Of a DNA stretch of 64,000 nt, positions 44,461-53,599 are shown piece by piece. Each line of letters starts with the position of its first letter. Positions within the stretch are counted from its first letter, which is position 1. Location: the NCBI GenBank assembly GCA_004322275.1, contig SCTA01000019.1:35980-99979 (forward strand). Reading direction: 5' to 3'. The position numbers and the translations under genes are program-made. This stretch comes from a bacterium. Lineage in GTDB: Bacteria > Desulfobacterota > Deferrisomatia > Deferrisomatales > BM512. The notes below the pieces were generated by a model that saw only the letters and a list, made by a program, of their open reading frames with translations, did no database searches and was not told the DNA's origin.

Positions 44461-46468
44461 TTTCTTTGGCGCGATAGAGTGCCGCGTCCGCTTTTGAAAT
44501 CAGTTCTTCGGAGGTGTGAATGACGCCGTTGGGCTCGTAGCAGGCGACGCCGAGGCTTACGGTAAAAGGCACCGAGAGGTTGTTTTCCACCTTGACCATC
44601 TCGCGTTCGACCCGCTCCCTTATGCGTCTGGCCAGAAGGAGGCTTCTGGGCCCCGAGGTCTCGGGCAGGATTAGGACGAATTCCTCGCCGCCGTAACGCG
44701 CCACGAGGTCTTCCTTTCTCACCGACTCCTGCAAGATCTCTACGAGGCGGATGAGGACCTGATCCCCCACCGGGTGGCCGTAGGTGTCGTTTATCTTCTT
44801 GAAATGGTCTATGTCGATGAGGACGCAGCTGAGGAAAGTCCCGTAGCGCTCGGCGCGGGCGAACTCGGCCTTGAAGCGCTCCTGGAAATGGCGGTGGTTG
44901 TAGGCCCTCGTGAGGCCATCGGTGACGCTGAGGAGGGTCAGTTCCTTGTTTGCCCGGTTGAGGGCTTTGGCGAGCCTCTCAAGCTCCTTGTTCTTGGATT
45001 CGAGTTCGAGATTCTGCGTGTAGAGCCTCTGGTGGAGGGCTCTTATGCGAAGCAGGGAGGAGACCCTCGCGCCCAGCTCCATCGGCTCGAAGGGTTTGGC
45101 GATTATGTCGTCCGCGCCCGCCTCCAGCCCCCTGACGAGGTCCTCGGCGGCTCCTTTCGCCGTGACCATGAGGACGGGGATATAGCCGTGGTGCTCGCGG
45201 AGCCTCCTGCAGACGGCGTAGCCGTCGAGCTCCGGCATCATAACGTCCAGGACGACGAGATCGGGCTCCTTCTGGGCTATTTCCTCAAGGGCTATCCTGC
45301 CGTTCTCCGCCTGCCGGACCCTGTGGCCGTTGGCGGCGAGGATGTCGTAGATCATCGCGCGCATGGTGGGGCTGTCGTCTACGACAAGTACCTCCTGCAC
45401 CGACTCCCTCTCGGAAAACGCCCCCTCCTGCGCCTCCTCGCCGCCGCCGCCGACAATCTCGGCCAGGACAGAGGGTATGCGGTTAAGCGGCGCTATGTGG
45501 GTAGCCGCGCCGCGCTCTATGGCGGCCCTCGGCATCCCGAAAACTATGCTGGTTTCCTCATCCTGGGCGATGACCTCTCCTCCGGCCTTTCGCACCGCCG
45601 CCGCGCCCTCCGCGCCGTCGGCCCCTATGCCGGTCAGAACCACCGCGACCGCGCGCTCGCCGTACTCCTTGGCCATCGAGGTGAAAAGGACATCCGCCGA
45701 GGGACGGCAGCCCTGTATGGGCGGGCTGTCCGAGAGGGTGACCGACCCTCTGGCGACTTCGAGGTGGTGGTCGTCCGGCGGCAGGTAGACCACGCCGGGC
45801 TCAAGACGCATCGCGTGTTCCACCAGATGGACCTCAAGCTGGGTCTCCCTGGCGAGCCACTCCGAAAACCCCTTCATGAAGCCGACGGTGATGTGCTGGA
45901 CGATAAGGATGGGACAGGGAAAATCGTTTTTAAGCGCGCCGAGGACGGTGGCCAGCGAGCCCGGTCCTCCCGTCGAGGCGGCTATGCCGATTATCTTCGA
46001 GGATAGGGTGGGGGTCTTTATCCTCTCGACCTTCTGCTCGTAATCGGCCGCCCACTTGCCCTTCTTGCCGACGCGGTTGTAGAGCTTTATCCTGCTTACG
46101 ATGTCGTCGGCTATCGCGCCGAAGGTTTCCTGGCTTACTATTCCGTGGGGCTTTGCGATTGCGTCGATCGCGCCGGCGTTCAGGGCGGCGAAGGCCGAAC
46201 GGGTTTCGCTTGAATTAACCGAGGCGGAAAGAACGATGACCGGCGTAGGGCACGATTCCATGATCCGCCGCACGGCCTCTATGCCGTCCATGACGGGCAT
46301 CTGGACGTCCATGAGAACCACGTCCGGCTTGTCCTTCAGGCATCTCTCCACCGCCTCGGCCCCGTTAGCGGCCTCGGAGACGACGGTGATCTCCTTGTCC
46401 TGTTCGAGAATCTCCCGAAGAACGCCCCGCACGAGCCGCGAATCATCCGCAATCATAACCCGAATCAT
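44432..46468 (-). CDS. CheB methylesterase fused to receiver and GGDEF diguanylate cyclase
   Basis: A 678-residue fusion. Residues 1-115: receiver with phospho-acceptor D54. 150-340: CheB methylesterase with S165 (ASTGG), H192 (QHIT) and D284 (GIGADG), which removes methyl groups from chemoreceptors. 357-475: a second receiver with D408. 480-510: a coiled-coil linker. 513-678: GGDEF cyclase with the active signature RYGGEEF (593-597) and an inhibitory RxxD (R584-D587) five residues before it, so it should make c-di-GMP with product inhibition. All catalytic residues are present. AAAGGAA precedes the ATG. The protein physically joins receptor adaptation and c-di-GMP signalling. It is downstream of cheA, 227 bases apart. 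Confidence 0.93.
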   Translation of the reverse strand: MIRVMIADDSRLVRGVLREILEQDKEITVVSEAANGAEAVERCLKDKPDVVLMDVQMPVMDGIEAVRRIMESCPTPVIVLSASVNSSETRSAFAALNAGAIDAIAKPHGIVSQETFGAIADDIVSRIKLYNRVGKKGKWAADYEQKVERIKTPTLSSKIIGIAASTGGPGSLATVLGALKNDFPCPILIVQHITVGFMKGFSEWLARETQLEVHLVEHAMRLEPGVVYLPPDDHHLEVARGSVTLSDSPPIQGCRPSADVLFTSMAKEYGERAVAVVLTGIGADGAEGAAAVRKAGGEVIAQDEETSIVFGMPRAAIERGAATHIAPLNRIPSVLAEIVGGGGEEAQEGAFSERESVQEVLVVDDSPTMRAMIYDILAANGHRVRQAENGRIALEEIAQKEPDLVVLDVMMPELDGYAVCRRLREHHGYIPVLMVTAKGAAEDLVRGLEAGADDIIAKPFEPMELGARVSSLLRIRALHQRLYTQNLELESKNKELERLAKALNRANKELTLLSVTDGLTRAYNHRHFQERFKAEFARAERYGTFLSCVLIDIDHFKKINDTYGHPVGDQVLIRLVEILQESVRKEDLVARYGGEEFVLILPETSGPRSLLLARRIRERVEREMVKVENNLSVPFTVSLGVACYEPNGVIHTSEELISKADAALYRAKENGRNRAELA

Positions 46469-46516
46469 GGTATTCCTTTATTCCCTCCCCCTGCCTGTAC
46501 GAATCGATAACCCAAG

Positions 46517-46650
46517 GCTGTTTAAAACTGTTGCGAGCCCCGTTTCCGGCGTCGCGTGCTCGCTCAAAGCTCGCCTAACACCCGGTTATGTCTCGCTTCT
46601 CGCTGTGCGTCTCCTTGAAACCGGGGCTTCTCTCGACGTTTTCAACAGCC
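46517..46650. repeat. Imperfect long palindrome between cheA and the CheB fusion gene
   Basis: Outer arms GGCTGTTTAAAAC (46517-46529) and GTTTTCAACAGCC (46638-46650), then CGAGCCCCGTTTC (46533-46545) against GAAACCGGGGCTT (46617-46629), enclose about 70 bases rich in GCTCGC/GCGAG words. No T-run follows. It fills most of the 226-base gap and may lower expression of the downstream gene or be a dispersed repeat. Confidence 0.65.
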
Positions 46651-46694
46651 TCATCCCCCTTAAGGCGACTTTTCCGGGCGTTCGCGCCGCCCTC

Positions 46695-48791
46695 TTATGC
46701 GTCCGGGAAAAGATTCCTGAGAGTCTTTCTCAGGAGATTGCCGTCAAACTTTTCCTTCGAGATAAAAGCGTTCACGCCCGCTCCGTAAGCCTTTGCAACC
46801 ACGCTCTCGGTGGATCTCACCGACATCATGATCACGGGCATTTCGGAGGTCCTTTCGGTTCTCCTTATGCGGCGGACAAGCTCTATGCCGTCCACTTCCG
46901 GCATCTCAAGGTCTGTGACCACGAGGTCGAAAGTCTCTCTCTCGGCGATCTTCCACCCTTCGGCGCCGTCCTGGGCCTGGGTCACCATGTGGCCCATGTC
47001 CTGCAAGATGGAGGAGACGACGTGACGCGAGGTGATGGCGTCGTCCACCACTAGAATGTTGAGGGCGCGCCGAAGCTTGGGCACCTTCATCCTGCAGGAG
47101 AACTCAAGCCCCGCCCACCGCTCGTGCATATAGCGTATGTCGAGAATCGGCGCCACGACTCCCCCTTCGAGCACCGTCACTCCCAGAATGCCCACCGCCG
47201 AGTCGCGCAGATGCTCTCCTGCGTCCTTTATCAGTATCTCCTGCTCGGCGATCATCCGGTTGACCGCCAGCGCCATGCGCTTGCCGCGGTAGCGCATCAC
47301 CAGGACCTCGGTGTCGCTTTCGGGTGTCTTCGCCGAAAGTCCAAGAATCGCGTCGAGGCTGACTACGTGCAGCCGCTCGTCCATGTAAGGCAAAAGCCCG
47401 CCCCTGCTGACCAGCCTCTGCGCCGAAGCCACGACGCACTTCTCCACGAAGAGGGTGGGTATCGCTACCCTGTAGCCTCCCGCCTCGACGACGAGGGCGC
47501 GCATGGAGGCCATCGACTGCGGCAGAAAGAGGCGAAAGCGCGTGAAGGAGTTTTTTTCGCTGGCGATGGTCATCGACCCCTGAAGCTTCTCAAGAGTGTT
47601 CTTCACCACGTCGAGCCCGACGCCCCTGCCGGAAACCTCGTCGGCCGTATCTCTGGTCGTGAAGCCCGAACGGCAGAGCAAAAAGAAGATATCCTCGTCG
47701 CTGGTCGCCATAGCCTCCGAAGGGAGCAAAAACCCTTTCCGGATCGCCGTTTCCCGAAGTTCGCCTACGTCGAGCCCCCTTCCGTCGTCCTCGACCTCGA
47801 TTACCACCGCGCCGGGCTTGTGGTAGGCGCGGATGCTGAGGGTGCCTGCGGGGGACTTGCCTTTGGCCTCTCTCTCCCCGGGCTTTTCGATGCCGTGGTC
47901 GATGGCGTTCCTTACGAGATGGGTGAGGGAGCCGCGGATGTCGTCGACGAGATTGCGGTCCACCTCGGTATCCTCGCCGTCGATCAAAAGAAGGATGTTC
48001 TTTTCCAGCTCAGCGGCCAGATCCCTCGTCATACGGGGATATCCCTCGAAGAGGTCCGCGAGCGGGACCATCCTGAGGCTCAGCATGGACTGGCGTATCT
48101 CGCCGAGCATAGCGCTTTGCTGATGAAATTGCTCCACAAGATTCCCGAGAAGGTGCGACGAGGAGAAGCCCGGGTAGAATTCGCGGAGCGCCCTCAGGGC
48201 GCCGAGCATCTTCCGGTCGGCCACCAGGGCGCTTTCGATCTGGTCGAAAAGCTTGTCCAGCCTGTCGGTCCTTACCCGTATTCCGTCGGCCCTAAGATCC
48301 CTCTGCCGTGAGGTGCCCTCGTCCTCCAGGCGGAACCTCGGGGCTTTGGCCGCCTTTTCCTCCCCCTCAGGCTCGGCGGTTGCGGCCGCGCCCTCTTCCT
48401 CGTCCTTTCCGGGCTGTCCCTCTGCGCTCTTCGCCTCCAGCTCAAAGCCGATGGAGGGAAGGTCGGTGGTTTCTCCCCCTTCTATGGCGTCGAAAACCGC
48501 CCTCATGCGGTCGATGACGTCCAGAAGGAGTTGAATCCCTTCGCAGGCCTCCCTCTTGCCCTCGTCCACGCAGTGCTGGATGATGCTTTCTATGCCGTGG
48601 GCAGCCTTGCTGACCCCGGGAAGGCCCACCATCCTCGAACTTCCCTTGAGGGTGTGGGCGGCGCGCAGCGCGCTCTCGGCCGCTTCGGTATCCGTGGGCG
48701 CCCTTTCGAGGCGCACGAGGTCCCGTTCGAGGCGGGAAACAAGGTCCCGCCCCTCTTCGACGAATATTTTAAGGTATTTGCCTGTCTGCAA
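46695..48791 (-). CDS. cheA: Hybrid chemotaxis histidine kinase CheA with C-terminal receiver
   Basis: A 698-residue kinase. HPt domain with H46 in AAHTLKGSSRM; an acidic Ala/Glu-rich linker (about 120-170); dimerisation and kinase core with HLVRNAIDHGIE (N box), DDGRGLD (G1) and SGRGVGLDVV (G2); a CheW-like regulatory domain (about 440-570); and a receiver with D627 in VVTDLEMPEVDG. There is no separate CheY in the cluster, so the attached receiver may act as a phosphate sink or the CheB-fusion receivers may be the outputs. The start is a TTG with a poor ribosome-binding site. It follows the MCP gene by 18 bases. Confidence 0.93.
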   Translation of the reverse strand: MQTGKYLKIFVEEGRDLVSRLERDLVRLERAPTDTEAAESALRAAHTLKGSSRMVGLPGVSKAAHGIESIIQHCVDEGKREACEGIQLLLDVIDRMRAVFDAIEGGETTDLPSIGFELEAKSAEGQPGKDEEEGAAATAEPEGEEKAAKAPRFRLEDEGTSRQRDLRADGIRVRTDRLDKLFDQIESALVADRKMLGALRALREFYPGFSSSHLLGNLVEQFHQQSAMLGEIRQSMLSLRMVPLADLFEGYPRMTRDLAAELEKNILLLIDGEDTEVDRNLVDDIRGSLTHLVRNAIDHGIEKPGEREAKGKSPAGTLSIRAYHKPGAVVIEVEDDGRGLDVGELRETAIRKGFLLPSEAMATSDEDIFFLLCRSGFTTRDTADEVSGRGVGLDVVKNTLEKLQGSMTIASEKNSFTRFRLFLPQSMASMRALVVEAGGYRVAIPTLFVEKCVVASAQRLVSRGGLLPYMDERLHVVSLDAILGLSAKTPESDTEVLVMRYRGKRMALAVNRMIAEQEILIKDAGEHLRDSAVGILGVTVLEGGVVAPILDIRYMHERWAGLEFSCRMKVPKLRRALNILVVDDAITSRHVVSSILQDMGHMVTQAQDGAEGWKIAERETFDLVVTDLEMPEVDGIELVRRIRRTERTSEMPVIMMSVRSTESVVAKAYGAGVNAFISKEKFDGNLLRKTLRNLFPDA

Positions 48792-48809
48792 CTGGAGGTT
48801 CGCTTTACT

Positions 48810-50453
48810 TTATGTCTTGAACTGGTTTCGCAGCTCGTTCTTTTCGGTCAGTTTTTTCAGCTCGGCGGCGACGCTCTTGAGGCGCATCGCGTTCTTCTCC
48901 ACCTTTTCGGCCGCGCGGCTCACCTGCACCGCCACCGAGTTTATGTCGGTGATGGTGATGACGAGCTGCTCACCGGCGGTAGCCTGCTGGCGGGTGGCTA
49001 TAGCCATCTCCTTCGAGGCTTCCTTGGTCTGGTCGACGCGGTGGAGAAGGGTTTCGAGGGTGTCGCCGATGAGATCCACCTTGGAGGTGCCCTCCAGGAC
49101 GATGTTTGCGCCGCGCTCGGTTATCATGACCGTCTCGTTGGTGGATTCCTGAATCTCCTCGATCAGGGACTTTATCTCGGCGGTGGCCTCGACGGTTCTC
49201 TCCGCCAGACGCCTCACCTCCGCGGCGACGACGCCGAAACGCTTGCCGTGCTCTCCCGCGCCCGCAGCCTCGATCGCGGCGTTCAGGGCCAGAAGGTGCG
49301 TTTGCTCGCTTATCTCGTCGATTATGGAGACTATGCCCCCGATCTTGTGGGATTTTCTCCCCAGTTCGACCGCGGCCTCGGAGATGCCCCGGACCTTGTC
49401 CTTGACCATGCCCATTCCGGCCACGGCCCTTCTTACGTCGTCCCTGCCCCGAATGCAGGCTTCGTAGGCGTCGGCCGCCATCGTGCGTATCGATTCGACG
49501 TTGCCGGAGATCTGGGAGGAGGTGGTGGCGATCTGCTGGGCGGCGGTGGTCACCTCGTGGACCGCCGCGGCCTGCTCGGCCGCGCCGCTCGATTGCTCGG
49601 CGCTGAGGCCTACCAGCACTTCGGAGGCGGAATCGAGGTCCTGCATGGTCCGAAGGATTGAATTCGTCACTCCCGCCATCTCGCTTATGGCGTCCTTCAG
49701 GTGGTCCTGCATCGTGGAGAGGTGTTCGGCGAGCTTGCCCATCTCGTCATGCGACTCCAGCTTGAACTGGTGCGAGAGGTCGCCGTCCGAGATCACCTTG
49801 GCGTCGTCCACCAGCCTAAAGAGCGGCTTGAGGACAAGGCTGCGAAGCAGGTAGTAAAGGGCCGCGAGAACCGTCAGCCCCGAAAGGGCGAAGAGTATCA
49901 TTCCCTCCCAGAAAACCTCCTGCAGGTGGAGGTTAATGTAGCTAACGTCGTGGGAAAAGATGGTCGTTCCGAGGTACTTCCCGGTGGGCCTGTGGTCGTG
50001 GCAGCCCGCGCAGACTTCCTTTGCGACAATCGGCACGGCGGTGATGCTGACTCCGTCTTTCTGGAGATTCACTATCGACCGCGACCCTTCGGCCTTGTTA
50101 AGAAGGTCCCTGACCTCCGGGTCATCCAGAGGGCTTCCGACCTTGTCCGGGTCGCTGCTGTACTTTATCGTCTTGCCCGTGCTGACGATGCTGACCATCT
50201 TGAGGCCCTTGGCCCTTGAGCCCTCTTCGAGGAAGTGCTGCAGCCCGTCGAGGTCGTTTAGCTCCATGTAGTGCTGGAGGCTGATATCCAGATAGTCGGT
50301 GAAATTCTCGGTCCATCTGGTTTCAAGCTCTTTTACGGTCTGCGTGGTTTCGTTGACCGCGTACCACGACATCCCGCCGAAGGCCAGCACCATCAGAGCC
50401 GCGACGGAGAGGATTATTTTCGCCGTCAGACTGCTCTTTATCTTCTCCAGCAT
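48810..50453 (-). CDS. Methyl-accepting chemotaxis protein with periplasmic c-haem motif
   Basis: A 547-residue chemoreceptor. Membrane helices at about 12-32 and 183-205 flank a periplasmic sensor of ~150 residues that contains CAGCH (148-152), a c-type haem attachment motif. A HAMP linker (206-260) and the signalling domain follow, with the hairpin tip [39 protein letters not shown]. The ATG at 50453 follows GGAGG by 5 bases; a GTG/TTG four codons earlier is unlikely. A haem sensor suggests redox, oxygen or NO sensing, as in the Geobacter haem-containing receptors. Located between cheW and cheA. Confidence 0.92.
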   Translation of the reverse strand: MLEKIKSSLTAKIILSVAALMVLAFGGMSWYAVNETTQTVKELETRWTENFTDYLDISLQHYMELNDLDGLQHFLEEGSRAKGLKMVSIVSTGKTIKYSSDPDKVGSPLDDPEVRDLLNKAEGSRSIVNLQKDGVSITAVPIVAKEVCAGCHDHRPTGKYLGTTIFSHDVSYINLHLQEVFWEGMILFALSGLTVLAALYYLLRSLVLKPLFRLVDDAKVISDGDLSHQFKLESHDEMGKLAEHLSTMQDHLKDAISEMAGVTNSILRTMQDLDSASEVLVGLSAEQSSGAAEQAAAVHEVTTAAQQIATTSSQISGNVESIRTMAADAYEACIRGRDDVRRAVAGMGMVKDKVRGISEAAVELGRKSHKIGGIVSIIDEISEQTHLLALNAAIEAAGAGEHGKRFGVVAAEVRRLAERTVEATAEIKSLIEEIQESTNETVMITERGANIVLEGTSKVDLIGDTLETLLHRVDQTKEASKEMAIATRQQATAGEQLVITITDINSVAVQVSRAAEKVEKNAMRLKSVAAELKKLTEKNELRNQFKT

Positions 50454-50471
50454 CTTACCCTCCAAAGACCT

Positions 50472-50990
50472 TCAAAATGCCTGCATAATACAGCGAACGG
50501 GGTCAAGAACGTACAAAGTAGGCAAAACGTCCCTCGCCCTGCCCCTTACCAGTCCAAGGCGCGCTCCCGGCCACTCCGACGCGGCCTCCACGAGCTTGTC
50601 GTCCTCCACCGGAAGGACTCTCTCGACGATTTCCGCCGTGAGGGCGGTTTCGACCTGATCGACCTTTACCAATACCAGATATCTCCACTTTTCCAGCGGC
50701 CGGGAGCCAATAAGGGAGCAGGTGTCGGTTACCGAGATGATCTTTCCCTTGACGAAGGCGACTCCCAGAATGTGGCGGGAAATAAAGGGAAGAGGCGTGG
50801 CCGGAGAGAAAGGGACGACCCCCGAACAGGCGGCCGCGTCGATAGCCAGCCGCGCGCCTCCGGCGCTGAAGATGACGTGCAGCCTGCCCCTCGGCTCCCT
50901 GCGGGCCTCGGCGCGCTTCTCCATCTCGCTCCAGTAGCGCAGCCGCTCCTCTTCGCTGAAATTTACCTTTATTTCTCCGGTTGGTTTCAT
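50472..50990 (-). CDS. cheW: CheW-like adaptor protein
   Basis: A 172-residue protein that links receptor to CheA. After about 35 charged residues comes the CheW fold: LHVIFSAGGARLAIDAAACSGVV, FISRHILGVAFVKGKIISVTD (the RGxxxPVxDL-like strand) and LVLVKVDQVETALTAEIVERVLPV. Overlaps the cheR stop (ATGA), so it is coupled to cheR. The sequence is divergent from enteric CheW. Confidence 0.85.
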   Translation of the reverse strand: MKPTGEIKVNFSEEERLRYWSEMEKRAEARREPRGRLHVIFSAGGARLAIDAAACSGVVPFSPATPLPFISRHILGVAFVKGKIISVTDTCSLIGSRPLEKWRYLVLVKVDQVETALTAEIVERVLPVEDDKLVEAASEWPGARLGLVRGRARDVLPTLYVLDPVRCIMQAF

Positions 50991-52762
50991 CTATCCGCCG
51001 CATCGTCGCCAAGCGCATCGGCGACCATCTTCAATATGGCCTCGGAGCCGAGCCCCCCCGTCGTCCAGGAGGCTCCGCCGGGCATCCTTCTCAAAACCTC
51101 AAGGGCCGACTGCATCTCTTTCCTGAAGGCTCCCATCCGTCCGCGCCTTTTCAGTATCCAGGCGCGGTTGACGTGCGCCATGAAGAAATTCGGGTCGCGG
51201 TTGATGGCGCTCCCGTACATCCCGAGGGCCTCGTTGTCCCGTCCCGCCCTCTCGTCCAGAAGGCCCTGGAGAAAAAAGGCTTCGGCTATGGGGCCCTCCA
51301 CCGCCAGCGCCTTTTGCAGCTTCTGGGTCGCCTCGACCTCCCTGCCCTGATTGGTGAGGAGGATGGCGATTCCGGTGTTTCCCCTGGAATCGTCCGGCGA
51401 CAGCTCGATGATGGCCTTGAAGGCTCTCTCCGCTTCGGCGAAGTCCTCTCTTCCGAGGGCTCTTATGCCGTTGCGGTAGAGATTCTCCAACTCTTCCCCG
51501 TTGGAACGGCACACGGCGAGTTCCTCGGCGGCGGCGGGCGGCTCGATCTGTTTCCCCTTGTGGTAGAAGAAGGCGCCGGCCTCGTGCACCACATCGACGT
51601 TGTCCGGTATGGGGACGAGCATCTCGGAGGAACCGAGGAAATATCCCCCGCCTTCTCCAATCGAATCAAGACAGAGTTTGTTAACCTCGCTGCTGTTTGC
51701 GGGGTCGAGGTAGATTATCACGTTTCTGCAGAAGACCGCGTCGAAGGGGCCGTGAATAAAAGCCCACTCCCTGGCCGCCGGACTGCAGAGGTTGAGCTTC
51801 TCGAACCTGACCCTTTCGAGCAGTTCCGGCGCGACCTGCCAGCAGTGGTTTTCCTTTTTAAACCAGTTTTCGAGAAACCTCTCCGGAAGGTTTCGCACCG
51901 AGCGTTCGGCGTAGCAGGCTTCCTTCGCCCGGGCCAGCGCGGCTGTGTTGATGTCGGTGCCCCAGACGATGAGGTTTATGTCCTCTCCAAGCTCCTCGAA
52001 GGCGGCCAGCACCGCCGAATAAACCTCTTCTCCAGTGGAGCATCCGGCGCACCAGATTTTAAGGGGTTCCCCCGGATTTTCTTCATACCTTCTGCGGAGG
52101 ACTCCCTTGAGGGACTGCATCTGCCCCGAATAACGCCAGAAATAGGTTTCGCCCGCGACGACCCTGGAGGTCAGTATCGCCAGGTCCGTAGCGCCGCTGG
52201 GTGAGCCGAGGATGCTCTCCAGTTCCTGCGGGCTGTCGGTGAGGTTGGCCACCCCCCGCAGGAAGAATTCGCGCCGGAGAGACTCAAGCCTGTCGATTCT
52301 GACTGAAACCCCCGTGTGCAGGGTAAGAATCTTTTCTACCCGGACGATGTCGTAGTCCTTGAAAGACGAAGGGAGCCTCGGCCACGCCGTCGTGAAGTAT
52401 TTTCTGCCCGCCAGTGCGATCCTGACCTTTTCCTTCGTCTCCTTGAGCGATTCCTTCTCCGTTATGAGGCCGAGGGCGGGCCCCGCCTCGAAGAGCGCGG
52501 ATTCCCCGCCGCCCGCGAAAAAAACCGCCGGGGGAGGGCAGGCCCTCCTCTCGACGTCTTCCAGTATCGCCCGGCAGGTGGATTCCCACCCCACGGGATC
52601 TATGATCACGAGCGCGGGATTTTCGTCGAGCGCATCCGCCAGATCTCTGGACGGACGCGCGGCGTACCCCGACTTCTCTACGAAGGAGGTCAGCTGCCTC
52701 GCCCTGTCCATCGAAGAGGCGACGGCTATAATCAGAGAGTTATTTTCGTTCTCCCTTTCCAT
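50987..52762 (-). CDS. cheR: CheR methyltransferase with N-terminal receiver-like and C-terminal TPR domains
   Basis: SAM-dependent receptor methyltransferase in a 591-residue multidomain form. Residues 8-110 resemble a degenerate receiver (LIIAVASSMDRARQL; LVIIDPVGWES). The middle (140-410) is CheR with TYFWRYSGQMQSL, the SAM loop IWCAGCSTGEEVYS, GTDINTAALARA and DAVFCRNVIIYLD. The C-terminal 170 residues form TPR repeats (ALGREDFAEAERAFKAIIEL). I chose the ATG at 52762 (AGAGGA 3-4 bases upstream), which overlaps corC by 23 bases; a GTG 11 codons earlier is possible. First gene of the chemosensory block. Confidence 0.92.
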   Translation of the reverse strand: MERENENNSLIIAVASSMDRARQLTSFVEKSGYAARPSRDLADALDENPALVIIDPVGWESTCRAILEDVERRACPPPAVFFAGGGESALFEAGPALGLITEKESLKETKEKVRIALAGRKYFTTAWPRLPSSFKDYDIVRVEKILTLHTGVSVRIDRLESLRREFFLRGVANLTDSPQELESILGSPSGATDLAILTSRVVAGETYFWRYSGQMQSLKGVLRRRYEENPGEPLKIWCAGCSTGEEVYSAVLAAFEELGEDINLIVWGTDINTAALARAKEACYAERSVRNLPERFLENWFKKENHCWQVAPELLERVRFEKLNLCSPAAREWAFIHGPFDAVFCRNVIIYLDPANSSEVNKLCLDSIGEGGGYFLGSSEMLVPIPDNVDVVHEAGAFFYHKGKQIEPPAAAEELAVCRSNGEELENLYRNGIRALGREDFAEAERAFKAIIELSPDDSRGNTGIAILLTNQGREVEATQKLQKALAVEGPIAEAFFLQGLLDERAGRDNEALGMYGSAINRDPNFFMAHVNRAWILKRRGRMGAFRKEMQSALEVLRRMPGGASWTTGGLGSEAILKMVADALGDDAADR

Positions 52763-53597
52763 TTTCCTCTTTTGGCTTGCCGCTCCTGCGCACAAGCACC
52801 GATTTCACGCGGCGGCTGTCGGCGTCGCGCACGGTGAATTCAAGGCCGCTGTTCGCGAAGCGTTCTCCGGGGCTGGGTATCCGGCCCAGCACTCCGAGGA
52901 CCAGTCCGCCGACGGTTTCATATTCTCCGGGCAGGTCGATATCCACGCCCACCTTTTCCTCGAAGGTCTCCATGTCGCACCTGCCGTCCACCTCGAACCC
53001 CTCCGGCAGCTCGCGGATCATCGGCTCGCTTTCGATGTCCCATTCGTCGAGAATGTCTCCGACGATCTCCTCCAGAACGTCTTCCAGCGTGACGAGGCCG
53101 GAAACCCCGCCGTATTCGTTTACGGCTATCGCCATGTGGACTTTGCGGCGCTTGAACTCCGCCAGAAGCACCTCGAGCCCCATCGTCTCCGGGACAAAGT
53201 ACGCAGTGTGAACAATCTCCCGGAGGGAAGGCTCGTCTCCGCTCTTTCCCCAGTATTCGAGGAGGTCGCGGGCGTAGGCCAGGCCGACTATCTTGTCTAT
53301 GTCCCCCTCGTAGACGGGAATGCGGGAATGCCCCTCGGAGGTCATTTTTTCGATGAGTTCGTTTATCGAAGCCTCCACCTCGACGCAAGCCATCTGCGTG
53401 CGCGGCACCATTATCTCCCGCACCAGCGTCCTTCTAAACTCCAGCACGGAGAGGAGCATCTCCTCCTCGTCGGGGTTGATTACGCCCTCGGCGGTGCCCT
53501 CTTCTATCAGCTCTTCCATCTCGCGGACGAGATCGCGCCTTTCGGGGTGAAACCCGAAAAAACCGGCCGTCTTCTCCCAGATATCTCCAAAACCCAT
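52740..53597 (-). CDS. corC: CorC/HlyC-family CBS-domain protein (YbeX)
   Basis: A 285-residue soluble member of the CorC family. After an N-terminal helical segment (MLLSVLEFRRTLVREIMVPR) come two CBS domains (about 65-190; HSRIPVYEGDIDKIVGLAYARDLL and VNEYGGVSGLVTLEDVLEEIVGDI) and the C-terminal transporter-associated domain (FEVDGRCDMETFEEKVG, YETVGGLVLGVLGRIP). It lacks membrane helices, so it matches YbeX rather than the membrane-bound HlyC type. The gene lies 2 bases after ybeY, as in the ybeY-ybeX pair of E. coli. Confidence 0.92.
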   Translation of the reverse strand: MGFGDIWEKTAGFFGFHPERRDLVREMEELIEEGTAEGVINPDEEEMLLSVLEFRRTLVREIMVPRTQMACVEVEASINELIEKMTSEGHSRIPVYEGDIDKIVGLAYARDLLEYWGKSGDEPSLREIVHTAYFVPETMGLEVLLAEFKRRKVHMAIAVNEYGGVSGLVTLEDVLEEIVGDILDEWDIESEPMIRELPEGFEVDGRCDMETFEEKVGVDIDLPGEYETVGGLVLGVLGRIPSPGERFANSGLEFTVRDADSRRVKSVLVRRSGKPKEENGKGERK

Positions 53598-53599
53598 TT

